Below, in pieces: positions 19,201-31,604 of a DNA stretch of 64,000 nt. The stretch comes from Prado023 sp963777855 (GTDB lineage Bacteria; Actinomycetota; Actinomycetes; S36-B12; CAIYMF01). The stretch lies in NCBI GenBank assembly GCA_963777855.1, contig CAVZRW010000011.1, forward strand, positions 124,001-188,000, given 5' to 3'. The translations under genes and the position numbers were made by a program. Under the pieces are notes generated by a model. The model was not told the origin of the DNA, ran no database searches, and saw nothing but the letters and a program-made list of their open reading frames with translations. Each line of letters starts with the position of its first letter. Position 1 is the first letter of the stretch.

Positions 19201-21309
19201 GTCGGGGCGTGCCGCTTGGCGACGGCGAAGGCGTCGACGACGAGGAACCGGATGTGCCGCTCGCGGATCGCGCGGCGGGCGTAGCGGGGCAGCTCGCGCC
19301 AGACGTCCTCCGGGCTCGAGGTCGGACTGCAGGATGAACGTGCCGCCCTCGACCAGGCCCTTGAGCGGGTTGGTGTGGATGAACGCCCTGTGGTCGGGCG
19401 AGATGACGACCTCGACGTCCTCGAGCTCGGCGTTGGTGATCAGCACCGGCTCGGGGCTCAGGGTGATGTAGTAGTTGGTCGGGGCGCCGCTCTTCTCCGA
19501 GCCGTACTTGGGCGCGGACTTGGAGTGCATGCCCAGCACGCCGGCGAGGATGTCGGTGAGCAGCTTGCCGGTGGCGATGGTGCCGTAGCCGCCGACGGAG
19601 TGGAACCGGATCCGCAGGGCGGACTCGGGCAGCAGCCGCGGGTTCGGCTCGGTCTCGCAGGGCCATCAGCTCGGTCTCGGGGTACGCCGCGCGCATCTGG
19701 GCCTGCAGCTCGGCCATCGCCGGGGAGGGGTCGTTGCTGAAGAACTGGGAGCCGAGGTAGACCAGCGGCGCGCGGCTGCCCGTCGGCCATGTTCCGGAAC
19801 GCGGCGATCAGGTGCCGCGGCTGCACGTCGTGGCCGCCGAGGCCGAAGATCGCGGTGGTCAGCCGCGGGGTGGCGGCCAGCGCGGGGATGCCGTCGTGAG
19901 CGGGCCGCCGGGGCGCCGTCGACGGAGCTCGGCCGACTCCGCGTTCGCGCGGGCCTTGAACAGCGCCGAGGTGACGAGGCTGGTCAGCGCGGTCTGGTCG
20001 GAGCGCTCGAGCACGGTGACGGCCTTCGCGCCGGCCAGGGCGGCCACGAGCTCGGCCTCCGGGAACGGCTGGAGCAGCTTGACCGACACGACGCCGACCT
20101 TGAGGCCCTGGGCGCGCAGGTGGGGCAGCACGGCACGCACGTCGTCGGTGATCGAGCCGAGGCCGACCATGACGTAGTCGGCGTCGTCGCAGTCGTAGGT
20201 CATGCACGGGGGAGTAGGTGCGGCCGGTCAGCGCGGAGTACTCGTCCATCGCCTGGCGGACCAGGCCGGGCACGGCGTTGGCGAAGTGGGTGCGGTGGTC
20301 GACGGCGCCCGCCTGGAAGTCGGGCTGGTTCTGCACGGGACCGGTGAGGCCCGGGTTGTTGACGTCGACGAGCGCGGGCACCAGCTGCCGGGTGCCCTTC
20401 TCGCAGCGAGTTGCGCCACTGGCGGCGCCACTGGCCGCGCAGCTCCTCCGGGACCCACGCGAGCGTCTCGGCGATCAGGTCGCCGTCGTTGTCGGCCTCG
20501 ACCTTCGTCGGCGTTGTCGGCGAGGTAGGCCAGCAGCCGGTCGAGGTCCGTCGGGCCGCAGGTCGTCGCGGTGGCGGTCGAGGTACTGCGGCCAGCTGGA
20601 AGACCCGGCCCTTGGCGCCGAACAGCATCTCCTGGGCGACGGTCGGGCACGGGATCCGCCCGGCGGGGTCGCCGAGGTAGTCGCGCAGCAGCGCCGGCTC
20701 GGGCATGAGCGCCTCGCTGATCATGTGGCTGGTGGAGAAGCCGTCCATGGCGTTGGCGACGGGGATCAGCGACAGCGCCGAGGCGCGGTAGGCGATCGCG
20801 GCGAGGTCGGCGGCCTCCTGGGGGTTGGAGCCGAACAGGATCGTGTAGCCGGAGGAGAGCAGCGCGTAGACGTCGTCGTGGCCGGCCATCACGTTCAGGG
20901 AGTGCTTGGAGACCACGCGGGCGGCCACCTGCAGCACGAAGCCGCCGATCTTCTTGCCGACGGTCACGTAGTGCGACTCCATCGCGTAGAGGATGCCCTG
21001 GCTGGAGGACGCGTTGGAGATGAACTGGCCGCCGGTCAGCGCCGCGCCCAGCGCACCGCTCTGCGCGGAGTGCTCACCCTCGGGCTCGAAGAAGAAGGGG
21101 TGCTTGCCCCACACGTTGACCCCACCCTCGGCGCGGGCGGCCTCGAAGATCTCGGAGATCTCCGTCGAGGGGGTGATCGGGTAGCCGATGACACCGCCGC
21201 ACACGTGGCGCATCACGTGGGCCACGGCACCGTTGCCGTTGATCACGCCGGGGATGCCGGGGAAGGCGGCCGATGGGGCCGCGTCGGTTGTGTCCATGGT
21301 CTGGGTCAT
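16214..21309 (-). CDS. Giant 2-oxoacid:acceptor oxidoreductase (PFOR superfamily), frameshifted
   Basis: About 1,690 residues if read across roughly thirty indels; usual NifJ is about 1,200. Domain order from the N-terminus: POR alpha (GVIGYPITPSTEI, FISNASSSQGILYAMESH, VANAMDGFSTSHMI; 21.3-19.7 kb); gamma (FHSVGGYGTIATGKLLTDI, SAPKYGSEKSGAPTNYYI; 19.6-19.0 kb); two [4Fe-4S] sets (LCTGCMECALVCPDAAI, WKCTGCLECIEVCGPGAL); TPP domain (GHGACRGCGEVTAIRL, NATGCSSVYASTMPYNSYL, IGGDGATYDIGFGALS, YSNTGGQAS; 18.1-17.1 kb); a long C-terminal region ending with CNDCGTCYQELPQFF, a further Cys cluster. It should oxidise a 2-oxoacid with CoA and reduce ferredoxin; the substrate is unknown. AGGA lies just upstream of ATG 21309. 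The stop TGA overlaps the next ATG (ATGA), so the NfnB-NfnA fusion is co-translated. Confidence 0.75.
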
Positions 21310-21474
21310 GGCGGTCCTCACGTGGGCTCGATGCGCGGCCAGCGTACGTCGCAGCACTGGCGCGGGGGTGTGACCAACGTCCCGTCCCGTCCCGCCGAGA
21401 GCCCGGTTCAGACCCACCCTTCGGATGGGTCGCCCGACCCCCCGCCCCGGGTCGGCGCGTGGTGGGATGGGGCC
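21310..21474. promoter_or_regulatory. Divergent control region of the two oxidoreductase operons, with two hairpins
   Basis: The 165 bp between the two divergent starts must carry both promoters. Two inverted repeats lie next to the rightward start: GACCCA/TGGGTC (21411-21416, 21426-21431), and CCGACCC/GGGTCGG (21434-21440, 21449-21455, 8-base loop) ending 20 bp before the nifJ ATG. They could be an operator, attenuator or mRNA leader structure. I cannot name a regulator. Confidence 0.4.
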
Positions 21475-25108
<3,634 letters not shown>

Positions 25109-25123
25109 AGGGGAGAGCGACGA

Positions 25124-26130
25124 ATGAGCGCCGACCTGACCACCACCTACCTGGGCCTGACCCTGCGCAACCCGGTCGTCGCCTCACCCGGCCCGGTGAC
25201 CGGGGACCCCGACCAGTGGCGCCGCCTGGAGGACGCCGGCGTCGGCGCCATCGTGCTGCCCAGCCTGTTCGAGGAGGAGATCGAGTCGCGAGTCGTGGTG
25301 GGTGTCGGACCTGCTCGACCTCGGCCGGGACGTCGTCGGCCGAGGCCTCGGACTTCCTGCCCGAGTTCGAGGACTACTCGATCGGCCCGGACCGGTTCCT
25401 GGACCTGGTGACCCGGGCGAAGGGCACCGTCTCGGTGCCCGTGATCGCCAGCCTGAACGGCACGAGCCCCGGCGGCTGGGTGAAGTACGCCGGGCGGCTG
25501 GTCGACGCCGGGGCCGATGCGATCGAGCTCAACGTGTACGACGTGATCACCGACCCGCGGGTCACCGGCCTCGAGGTCGAGGAGCGGGTGCTGGACCTGG
25601 TGCGCGCGGTGCGTGGCGAGGTGGCGGTGCCGGTGGCGGTGAAGATCGGGCCGTGGTTCAGCGCCCTGGCCAACATGGCCACCAAGCTCGCCGAGGCGGG
25701 TGCTGACGGCCTGGTGCTGTTCAACCGGCTCTACCAGCCCGACATCGACCTCGACGGCCCGTCGGTGCGCCCACGGCTGATGCTCAGCGTGCCGGGCAAC
25801 GTGCGCCAGTCGGTGTCGTGGATCGGGATCCTCTCCGGCCGGGTGCCGCTCTCGCTGGCCGCCAGCGGGGGAGTGGACAGCTCCGACGACGTGGTGAAGC
25901 TGATCCTGGCCGGGGCTGACGCGACCATGACCACCGCCGCGCTGCTGCGCCACGGGCCCGGGCATGTGGAGCAGCTCGTCACGGGCCTGGCGTCATGGCT
26001 CGACGAGCGCGGGTACACCTCCGTGGCCCAGGCCAAGGGGTCGGTGTCCTTCGGCAAGGCCGCCGAGCCCGAGGCCTACCAGCGCGCCAACTACTACCAG
26101 ACGCTGCACTCCTGGGGTCCGGTGCGCTGA
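25124..26130 (+). CDS. Dihydroorotate-dehydrogenase-like flavoprotein without the catalytic Cys motif
   Basis: About 335 residues with a DHOD-type (alpha/beta)8 fold: MSADLTTTYLGLTLRNPVVAS, VIASLNGTSPGGWVKYA, VAVKIGPWFSALANMA and SGGVDSSDDVVKLILAGAD (FMN phosphate site). The position that reads N-x-SCPN in true class 1 enzymes is ELNVYDVITD here, so the catalytic Cys and its loop are absent and pyrimidine synthesis is unlikely. Such proteins are often found beside nifJ; their reaction is not known to me. Start ATG has GGGGAG upstream and follows nifJ by 15 bp, so it is co-transcribed. Two indels near 25.29-25.36 kb break the frame; the rest is clean. Confidence 0.75.
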
Positions 26131-26355
26131 GGGTGGTGGGGGCGGCGGATGCCAACTGCTCTACCGGTCCGATACCGGGAGCCCGGTGATCAGTGAATGC
26201 CGCGACGGCCCTCTCTTCTCGCAGAAGGACCGCCGCGACGTGGAGTGTCGCATCATGCCAATCGCGGATCCTCGTTGCGCCCACGGCGCTGAGCCCCCTG
26301 TTCCGCGACCCAAGTTGTTCAACCTGGGCAGTACCCGAGCCAAGGAGCCGACGAC

Positions 26356-26968
26356 GTGCCTTCAGACGACAGAGTCGGGCGCCAGCAGGGAGTCCTGGTG
26401 GACTGGAACGACGACAGGGGCTTCGGCTTCATCTCGCCGTCCGCGGGAAGCTCACGCGTGTTCGTGCACGTGAGTGCGTTCCCGCGTGGCCAGCGACCTG
26501 TACGTGGATGCGAGGTCACGTTACGCCGAGCTTCGCGACGAGCGCAACCGGGCGCGCGCATCGGAGGTTCGGTACGTGGCAGCCCTGCCAGCCAGCCGAG
26601 GAAGGGCCAGCGGGATACCCCTGGCGGTGGCCACCTCGACTCTGTTCTTCACTCTCTTGGTCTGCCTCGTCGTGCTGGACCAGCTGCCTGTCATGCTGCT
26701 GGCAGCCTACGGCCTGTTCAGCGGAGTTGCCTTCCTGTTCTACCGAGCTGACAAGTCCGCAGCACAGCAGGGCAGGTGGCGCACATCGGAGTCCACCCTC
26801 CACACGATCGACCTGGTGGGTGGCTGGCCTGGTGCGCTGGTCGCGCGACAGGTCTTCCGACACAAGACGATCAAGCAGCCGTTCCGCACCATCTTCTGGG
26901 TCACGGTCATCGCCAATTGCCTGGCGCTTGCCTGGTTCGTGTCCGAGGCGCCTCTGACGCTGCCCTGA
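26356..26968 (+). CDS. Cold-shock domain / DUF1294 membrane protein (one frameshift)
   Basis: About 203 residues after removing one extra T near 26526 (ACG TAC reads ACGTTAC). The N-terminal ~65 residues are a cold-shock domain: GVLVDWNDDRGFGFISP (RNP-1-like), RVFVHVSAFP. The C-terminal ~130 residues are DUF1294: two hydrophobic helices (LFFTLLVCLVVLDQLPVMLL, LLAAYGLFSGVAFLFYRADK), then HTIDLVGGWPGALVARQVFRHK and a final helix. The fusion is a known actinobacterial and proteobacterial arrangement of unknown function, presumably a membrane-tethered nucleic-acid binder. GTG start, with AAGGAG eight bases upstream. It stands alone between the redox operon and convergent small genes. Confidence 0.75.
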
Positions 26969-27043
26969 CAGCGTGCGTCCCTCCGCCGCCAGACGACCAC
27001 CCCGGCGTCCGCTCAGCCTTCGGCGGCGACTGCCGATGACCGG

Positions 27044-27340
27044 TCAATGCGTGGGTTCCTCTGGAGGTGCGCCCTTGATGAGGAGCCATAGCGCGAAGCC
27101 GACCTCGGCGACCAAGCCGATCGCCCAGGAGGGGTAGCTGATCGCGGGGGGTCCGGGCGCGAGGAGTGCCTGCAGGAACCAGACGAGGACCGCGACGCCG
27201 TCGGCGAGGAGGAGCCAACCGAGGAACCGAGGGAGGAACCCCGAGCGCAGGACGAGCCAGCCCAAGGGGAACAGCCATGCGGAGATGAACACCTGCGCCA
27301 TGACGAAGCCGGTCTGGTGCGTGGTGACCGCCGGCATCGA
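27044..27340 (-). pseudogene. 5'-truncated DUF4386 membrane protein
   Basis: Only the C-terminal ~95 residues of a DUF4386-type protein are present: TGFVMAQVFISAWLFPLGWL, VLRSGFLPRFLGWLLLADG, and a last helix FALWLLIKG before the stop. Full proteins are usually above 200 residues with six membrane helices. The upstream sequence does not continue the fold. Probably a remnant of deletion or insertion. Confidence 0.6.
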
Positions 27341-27486
27341 CACGTCATACCGCCCGTCGCGCGCCTTGGGGCAGCGTGACGTCGAGCAGTTCCCCGGTAT
27401 CCGGGGAGAACCCCAGGGCGCTGCGCACCTCTGCCGGGACGACCAAGGCACGGTACCGGCAAGGGGCCGGGAACCTCCACGTTCGG

Positions 27487-27825
27487 TCAGGCGTGCGGGT
27501 CGATGATCCGGCCCTCGTACGGGGGAGCGTCGGGGTCGTAGGGGGTGGCCGCCAGGGCGATGCGGGGCTCAGCGACGTAGAAGTCGGGGTCGTCCTCGGT
27601 GCCCCGGGTGCGCGCCGCGTTGACCATCACGACGGCGATGTAGGGCAGGAAGACCCCCAGCACGATGGCGATCCACCGCCAGATGCCCGGCACGACGACG
27701 GCCACCACGATCGCGGCCATGCGGGTGGCCATCATGATCAGGTAGGTCCGCTCACGGGACTTGAGGTCCGCGGACGGCCCCGGCTGGGCCGATGTGATGC
27801 GATGGACCTCGACATCCCGATTCAC
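27487..27825 (-). CDS. DUF3099 family membrane protein
   Basis: 112 residues from GTG 27825. It begins NRDVEVHRITSAQPG, the usual DUF3099 opening, then ERTYLIMMATRMAAIVVAVV and two membrane helices, with a short acidic cytoplasmic tail (EDDPDFYVAEPRIALA). Function unknown; the family is restricted to actinobacteria, which supports the taxonomic assignment. It diverges from dodecin 86 bp away. Confidence 0.75.
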   Translation of the reverse strand: MNRDVEVHRITSAQPGPSADLKSRERTYLIMMATRMAAIVVAVVVPGIWRWIAIVLGVFLPYIAVVMVNAARTRGTEDDPDFYVAEPRIALAATPYDPDAPPYEGRIIDPHA

Positions 27826-27911
27826 TGCCCCAGCGTACGACCGCTGCCCTGATGCGGCATCCTGCGCATGGACGCCCGACCATCCCGTTCGACCCATCCG
27901 AGGAGCCTCCC

Positions 27912-28124
27912 GTGACCAATCGCACCTACCGCCTCACCGAGATCGTCGGCACCAGCCCGATCGGCATCGACGACGCCATCCGCAACGGGGTCGCCCGGGC
28001 CGCGCAGACCATCCGGCACATCGATTGGTTCGAGGTCGAGCAGGTGCGCGGCTACGTCCGCGACGGCCAGGTGGACCACTTCCAGGTCGCGATGAAGATC
28101 GGGTTCCGCCTCGAGGACGCCTGA
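27912..28124 (+). CDS. Dodecin family flavin-binding protein
   Basis: 70 residues from GTG 27912, with AGGAG six bases upstream. Dodecin pattern: TYRLTEIVGTSPIGIDDAI, RAAQTIRHIDWFEVEQVRG (Trp of the flavin sandwich), and DHFQVAMKIGFRLED at the end. Dodecins form cytoplasmic dodecamers that store FMN or FAD, or CoA in some actinobacteria. It lies a few kilobases from several flavoenzymes, which may be coincidence. Confidence 0.88.
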   Translation: MTNRTYRLTEIVGTSPIGIDDAIRNGVARAAQTIRHIDWFEVEQVRGYVRDGQVDHFQVAMKIGFRLEDA

Positions 28125-28223
28125 CCGCCGGGCCTCGCGGGGTCTCGCCGCCGGTGCGGGGCCAGGGGACGACCGGGTCCGGGGATGCGCGGGGGCGGGG
28201 ACGAGCGGGGGCGGGACCGTGCC

Positions 28224-29597
28224 TCAGATGGCCTCGGAGGCCGACGAGAGGTGGAAGTCGCCGACCAGCATGGGGGCCACCCGCGCGCGGGTGAACCAGT
28301 CGGCCCACTCCCGGGGCAGGCAGTCGGCCGGGTCACCGGCATCGGTGATGCGCGCCAGCATCCCCAACGGTGAGTCGTTGAAGCGGAAGTTGCCGGCTGC
28401 ACCGACGATCTCACCGCCGCGCACCACGTAGACCCCGTCGCGGGTCAGCCCGGTCAGCAGCAGGCTCTGGGCGTCGACCTCGCGGATGTACCAGAGGCAG
28501 GTCACGAGCAGCCCGTCACCCATGCGGGCGGCGACCTCGTGCAGGTTCCCGGTGTGCCCGTCGACGCCGGCCAGCAGGTTGTCGGCCGCCGGGGTCACCG
28601 GCAGCCCGGCCAGGCCGGCGGAGTGCCGGGTGGTCACGAGGGCGCGCAGGATGCCGTCGGCGATCCAGTCGGTGGCCGGCACCGACAGGCCCAGGTCGAA
28701 GGCGCTGGTCAGCGAGGAGCTCGAGGTGGCCTGCGCGTGGTCGGCGCTCTGCAGCCCCGGGGCGTGCGGGTCCGAGCGCATCCAGATCGGCAGGGAGCCG
28801 ACCAGCTGGCCGACTCGGGTGCGGCCCTCGCCGGCGCTGAACGCGCTGCGCCCCTCGATCGCGTCGCGGGCGGCAGCCGACCAGAGCAGGTAGATCAGCA
28901 GGTCCGCGGCCGCCGAGGAGCTCAGCAGCACCGGGTGGCGCCCCGGGGCCACGTCGATGCGGGTGCCCTGCGCGGCCAGGCCGGCGCGCACCTCGGCGGG
29001 GGTGGAGGCCAGGTCCATCTCGGTGAAGTGGCGGCCCGAGCGCCCGGCCCACGCCGAGCGGGTGCGCCCGTGGGACTTGCCGCACAGCTCGAAGCGTCCC
29101 GCGGGCTGCTCGTGGCGCAGGTGCAGTCCGCCGGTGGTGCCCAGGTAGGTGGTGGCCACGCTGTGCTCGGCGTAGCCGAAGTACTCCGCTGACGGGTCGG
29201 GCAGCACCTCGCCGAGCAGGGCGCTGACCGGTGCCAGAGCGCCCGGGGACGTGCCACCCGGCGCGTCGTCCCAGTCGGGGCTGGCGGAGCGGGCGGGCAC
29301 CTCGTCGGTGGCGTCCTCGGCCGGGCCGGCCCCGAGGGCGGCGGCGCGGGCGCGGGCGAGCAGGTCGCTCAGGTCGTCCACGCCGCGCACCGGCCCCGAG
29401 GCAGTGCCCGAGCCGAGGCCGCCGTCGACGGACGGGTGCGCCACCACGGTCACGTGCTGGGCGGTGGCGATCCCGTTGGTGGTCAGCGTGGAGTTGGCCC
29501 AGCGCAGGTTGGCCACGGCCTCCTCGGCGACCAGCACCGCTCCGCGCTGCGCCCCGAGCAGGCCCAGGCCGGTCTCGACGATCTCCTGGGCCCTCAT
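28224..29597 (-). CDS. tldE: TldE/PmbA-like subunit of the TldD/E metalloprotease
   Basis: 457 residues. It lacks the HExxxH motif and ends with TGLTRDGVYVVRGGEIVGAAG and NFRFNDSPLGMLARI, as PmbA/TldE proteins do. In the known heterodimer TldE shapes the substrate channel while TldD carries the metal. The ATG overlaps the tldD stop (ATGA), so the subunits are translationally coupled. In E. coli the complex trims peptides such as microcin B17 and CcdA. The natural substrate here is unknown; the adjacent cyanophycin genes make peptide recycling one option. Confidence 0.85.
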   Translation of the reverse strand: MRAQEIVETGLGLLGAQRGAVLVAEEAVANLRWANSTLTTNGIATAQHVTVVAHPSVDGGLGSGTASGPVRGVDDLSDLLARARAAALGAGPAEDATDEVPARSASPDWDDAPGGTSPGALAPVSALLGEVLPDPSAEYFGYAEHSVATTYLGTTGGLHLRHEQPAGRFELCGKSHGRTRSAWAGRSGRHFTEMDLASTPAEVRAGLAAQGTRIDVAPGRHPVLLSSSAAADLLIYLLWSAAARDAIEGRSAFSAGEGRTRVGQLVGSLPIWMRSDPHAPGLQSADHAQATSSSSLTSAFDLGLSVPATDWIADGILRALVTTRHSAGLAGLPVTPAADNLLAGVDGHTGNLHEVAARMGDGLLVTCLWYIREVDAQSLLLTGLTRDGVYVVRGGEIVGAAGNFRFNDSPLGMLARITDAGDPADCLPREWADWFTRARVAPMLVGDFHLSSASEAI

Positions 29598-31159
29598 GCG
29601 CCGGCCTCCTGGGCGGTGTTGAGCACGTTGACCCCCTCGAACACGGCCACCGGGCAGCCGTGGCTGACAGGCGCCGTCTGGCCGGGTTGTGCCTTGCCGC
29701 AGTTCACCGCCCCGCCGAGCAGGTAGGTCTGCGGACCGCCGAGTGCGCGCAGTCCGGCCCAGAAGGCCGGCGTGCTCGACTGATAGGCCACGTCGCGCAC
29801 CTGCTCGGCCAGGCGCCCGGAGCGGATTCGGAAGAACCGCTGGCCGGTGAACTGGAAGTTGTAGCGCTGCATGTCGATCGACCACGACTTGTCGCCGACG
29901 ATGTAGAGCCCGTCCTCGACGCCGGCGACCAGGCCAGCGAGGTCGGGTCCGTCGTGGGCCGGCTGCAGGCTCACGTTGGGCATCCGCTGCACCGGCACGT
30001 GGCCGGCGGAGTCGGCGAACGCGCAGCCGTTGGAGCGGCCGAACCCGTGCTCGGCAGCCATCCGCCGGTCGAGCTGGTAGCCGACGAGCGTCCCGTCGCG
30101 CACCAGGTCCCACGACTGCGCGGCCACGCCCTCGTCGTCGAAGCCGACGGTGGCCATCCCGTACGGCGCGACCCGGTCGCCGGTCACGTGCATCAGCGGC
30201 GACCCGTAGGGCAGCGTGCCCAGCTTGTCGAGCGTGGCGAAGCTGGTGCCGGCGTAGTTGGCCTCGTAGCCCAGGGCTCGGTCGAGCTCGGTGGCGTGCC
30301 CCACGGACTCGTGGATGGTCAGCCACAGGTTGGTCGGGTCGATCACCAGGTCGTAGCGGCCGGGCTCCACCGAGGGGGCGTCGGCCTTCTCGGCGAGCCA
30401 CTCGGGCAGGGCGTCGATCTCCGAGTCCCAGTCCCACGTGCCGTCCCCGGCCAGGTACTCCCAGCCGCGGGCCACCGGCGGGGCACAGGTGGACATGTCG
30501 TCGAACCGGGAGCCGTCGACCCGGAACGCGGTGAGCCCGCCGTGCACCCGGGTGCGCTGCTGGAGGGTGTCGGTGCCGTGGTTGTCGGCGTAGAAGGTGA
30601 GGTCGCGCGACGCTGCGGCGAAGCCGTCGACGTGCTGCACGTCCGGGCTTGCCAGCAGCCGGGCGCTGCGGGCCTCGAGCAGGGCGAGCACCTCGGCGTC
30701 GGGCACGGTGAACGGGTCGATCGCCACCGGGTTGGCCCAGGCTCGCCCCGCGTGCGTCGGCTCGTCGGCCAGCGTGATCCGCTCACGCGCGGTCGGTGCC
30801 GCGACGCGGGCCATGGCCACGGCGGTGCGGGCCAGCGCGGCGGCGCTGTCGGCGTTCACGCGGTCGCTGCTGGCGAAGCCCCACACCCCGTCGACCAGCA
30901 CGCGCACGCCGATGCCGGTCGCTGAGTCCTGGCGCACGCCCAGCGGCCGACCGTCGCGGGCGGAGGCGGTGCGGCTGCGCTGGCGGGAGACGCGCACGTC
31001 CACGTGGGTCGCTCCGAGCCCTGACGCGGCGGTGATGCCGGCCTCGGCGGACCCGTGCAGGTCCAGGGCTCGGAAGTCCGGCTCCACGACCGCCTCGGCG
31101 GCCTGGTCGTGCAGTCCCCAGTTCGTCACGGCCGCCACCCTAGCGCCGACGTCGCGCAT
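29594..31159 (-). CDS. tldD: TldD metalloprotease catalytic subunit
   Basis: About 510-520 residues with the zinc motif in TIHESVGHATELDRALG, the conserved FDDEG and the C-terminal ...GQTAPVSHGCP. It works with the product of the overlapping downstream gene as a TldD/TldE heterodimer in the cytoplasm. Start uncertain: ATG 31159 gives the longest form; GTG 31129 (VTNWGLHDQ), preceded by AGGGTGG, is a good alternative. No nearby RiPP precursor or toxin/antitoxin gene was seen that would name its substrate. Confidence 0.88.
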   Translation of the reverse strand: MRDVGARVAAVTNWGLHDQAAEAVVEPDFRALDLHGSAEAGITAASGLGATHVDVRVSRQRSRTASARDGRPLGVRQDSATGIGVRVLVDGVWGFASSDRVNADSAAALARTAVAMARVAAPTARERITLADEPTHAGRAWANPVAIDPFTVPDAEVLALLEARSARLLASPDVQHVDGFAAASRDLTFYADNHGTDTLQQRTRVHGGLTAFRVDGSRFDDMSTCAPPVARGWEYLAGDGTWDWDSEIDALPEWLAEKADAPSVEPGRYDLVIDPTNLWLTIHESVGHATELDRALGYEANYAGTSFATLDKLGTLPYGSPLMHVTGDRVAPYGMATVGFDDEGVAAQSWDLVRDGTLVGYQLDRRMAAEHGFGRSNGCAFADSAGHVPVQRMPNVSLQPAHDGPDLAGLVAGVEDGLYIVGDKSWSIDMQRYNFQFTGQRFFRIRSGRLAEQVRDVAYQSSTPAFWAGLRALGGPQTYLLGGAVNCGKAQPGQTAPVSHGCPVAVFEGVNVLNTAQEAGA

Positions 31160-31604
31160 GGATGTGCTGTATTGCCGGCAGCGTTGCACGCCCGGGCCGA
31201 GCCTCGCACACGGTTTCGTCGTCACGGTGGACTCCGTACGGCGAGGAACAACGATTCGCTGTGCGAGGTTCGCCATCGTCGCGTCCGGATCGCCTCGAAA
31301 CAGCGGTCGGGTACGCGAGGTCCTCGAGGTAACCGTGGGTCAGCCGTCGGGCGGTCCCGTCGGGCGGCGTGGGCAGGCCGCGATCCCCGTGCGCGAGTCG
31401 TCGGCCTCGGCCGTGCGAGCGCGCCTCGATGCCGGGCGCGGCCGTGGAGGCTGAGGCGAGGCTAAGCGGGAGCGGGGCCGTGCGGAGCGCTAAGCCGTGG
31501 GGAGTGGGGGGTGTGTGGCGTGGCGGGGAGTGGGGATTTCGGACGCGGGCGTGGCGGGGTCGTCAGCGGGTGCCCGGCGGGGCGCGCCGTGGCAGAGTTC
31601 GGCC
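31160..31604. other. 445-bp divergent gap without a supported gene
   Basis: Between tldD (leftward) and the Mur-ligase-like gene (rightward). It holds an 11-bp direct repeat CCGTCGGGCGG (31344-31354 and 31357-31367) and a G-rich stretch around 31495-31560. No protein-like frame or RNA gene seen; promoters of both operons are expected here. Confidence 0.45.

Noticed and set aside
25124..26130. Calling the gene pyrD
   Set aside because: The Cys-containing catalytic loop is absent and the neighbour is nifJ, not pyrimidine genes.
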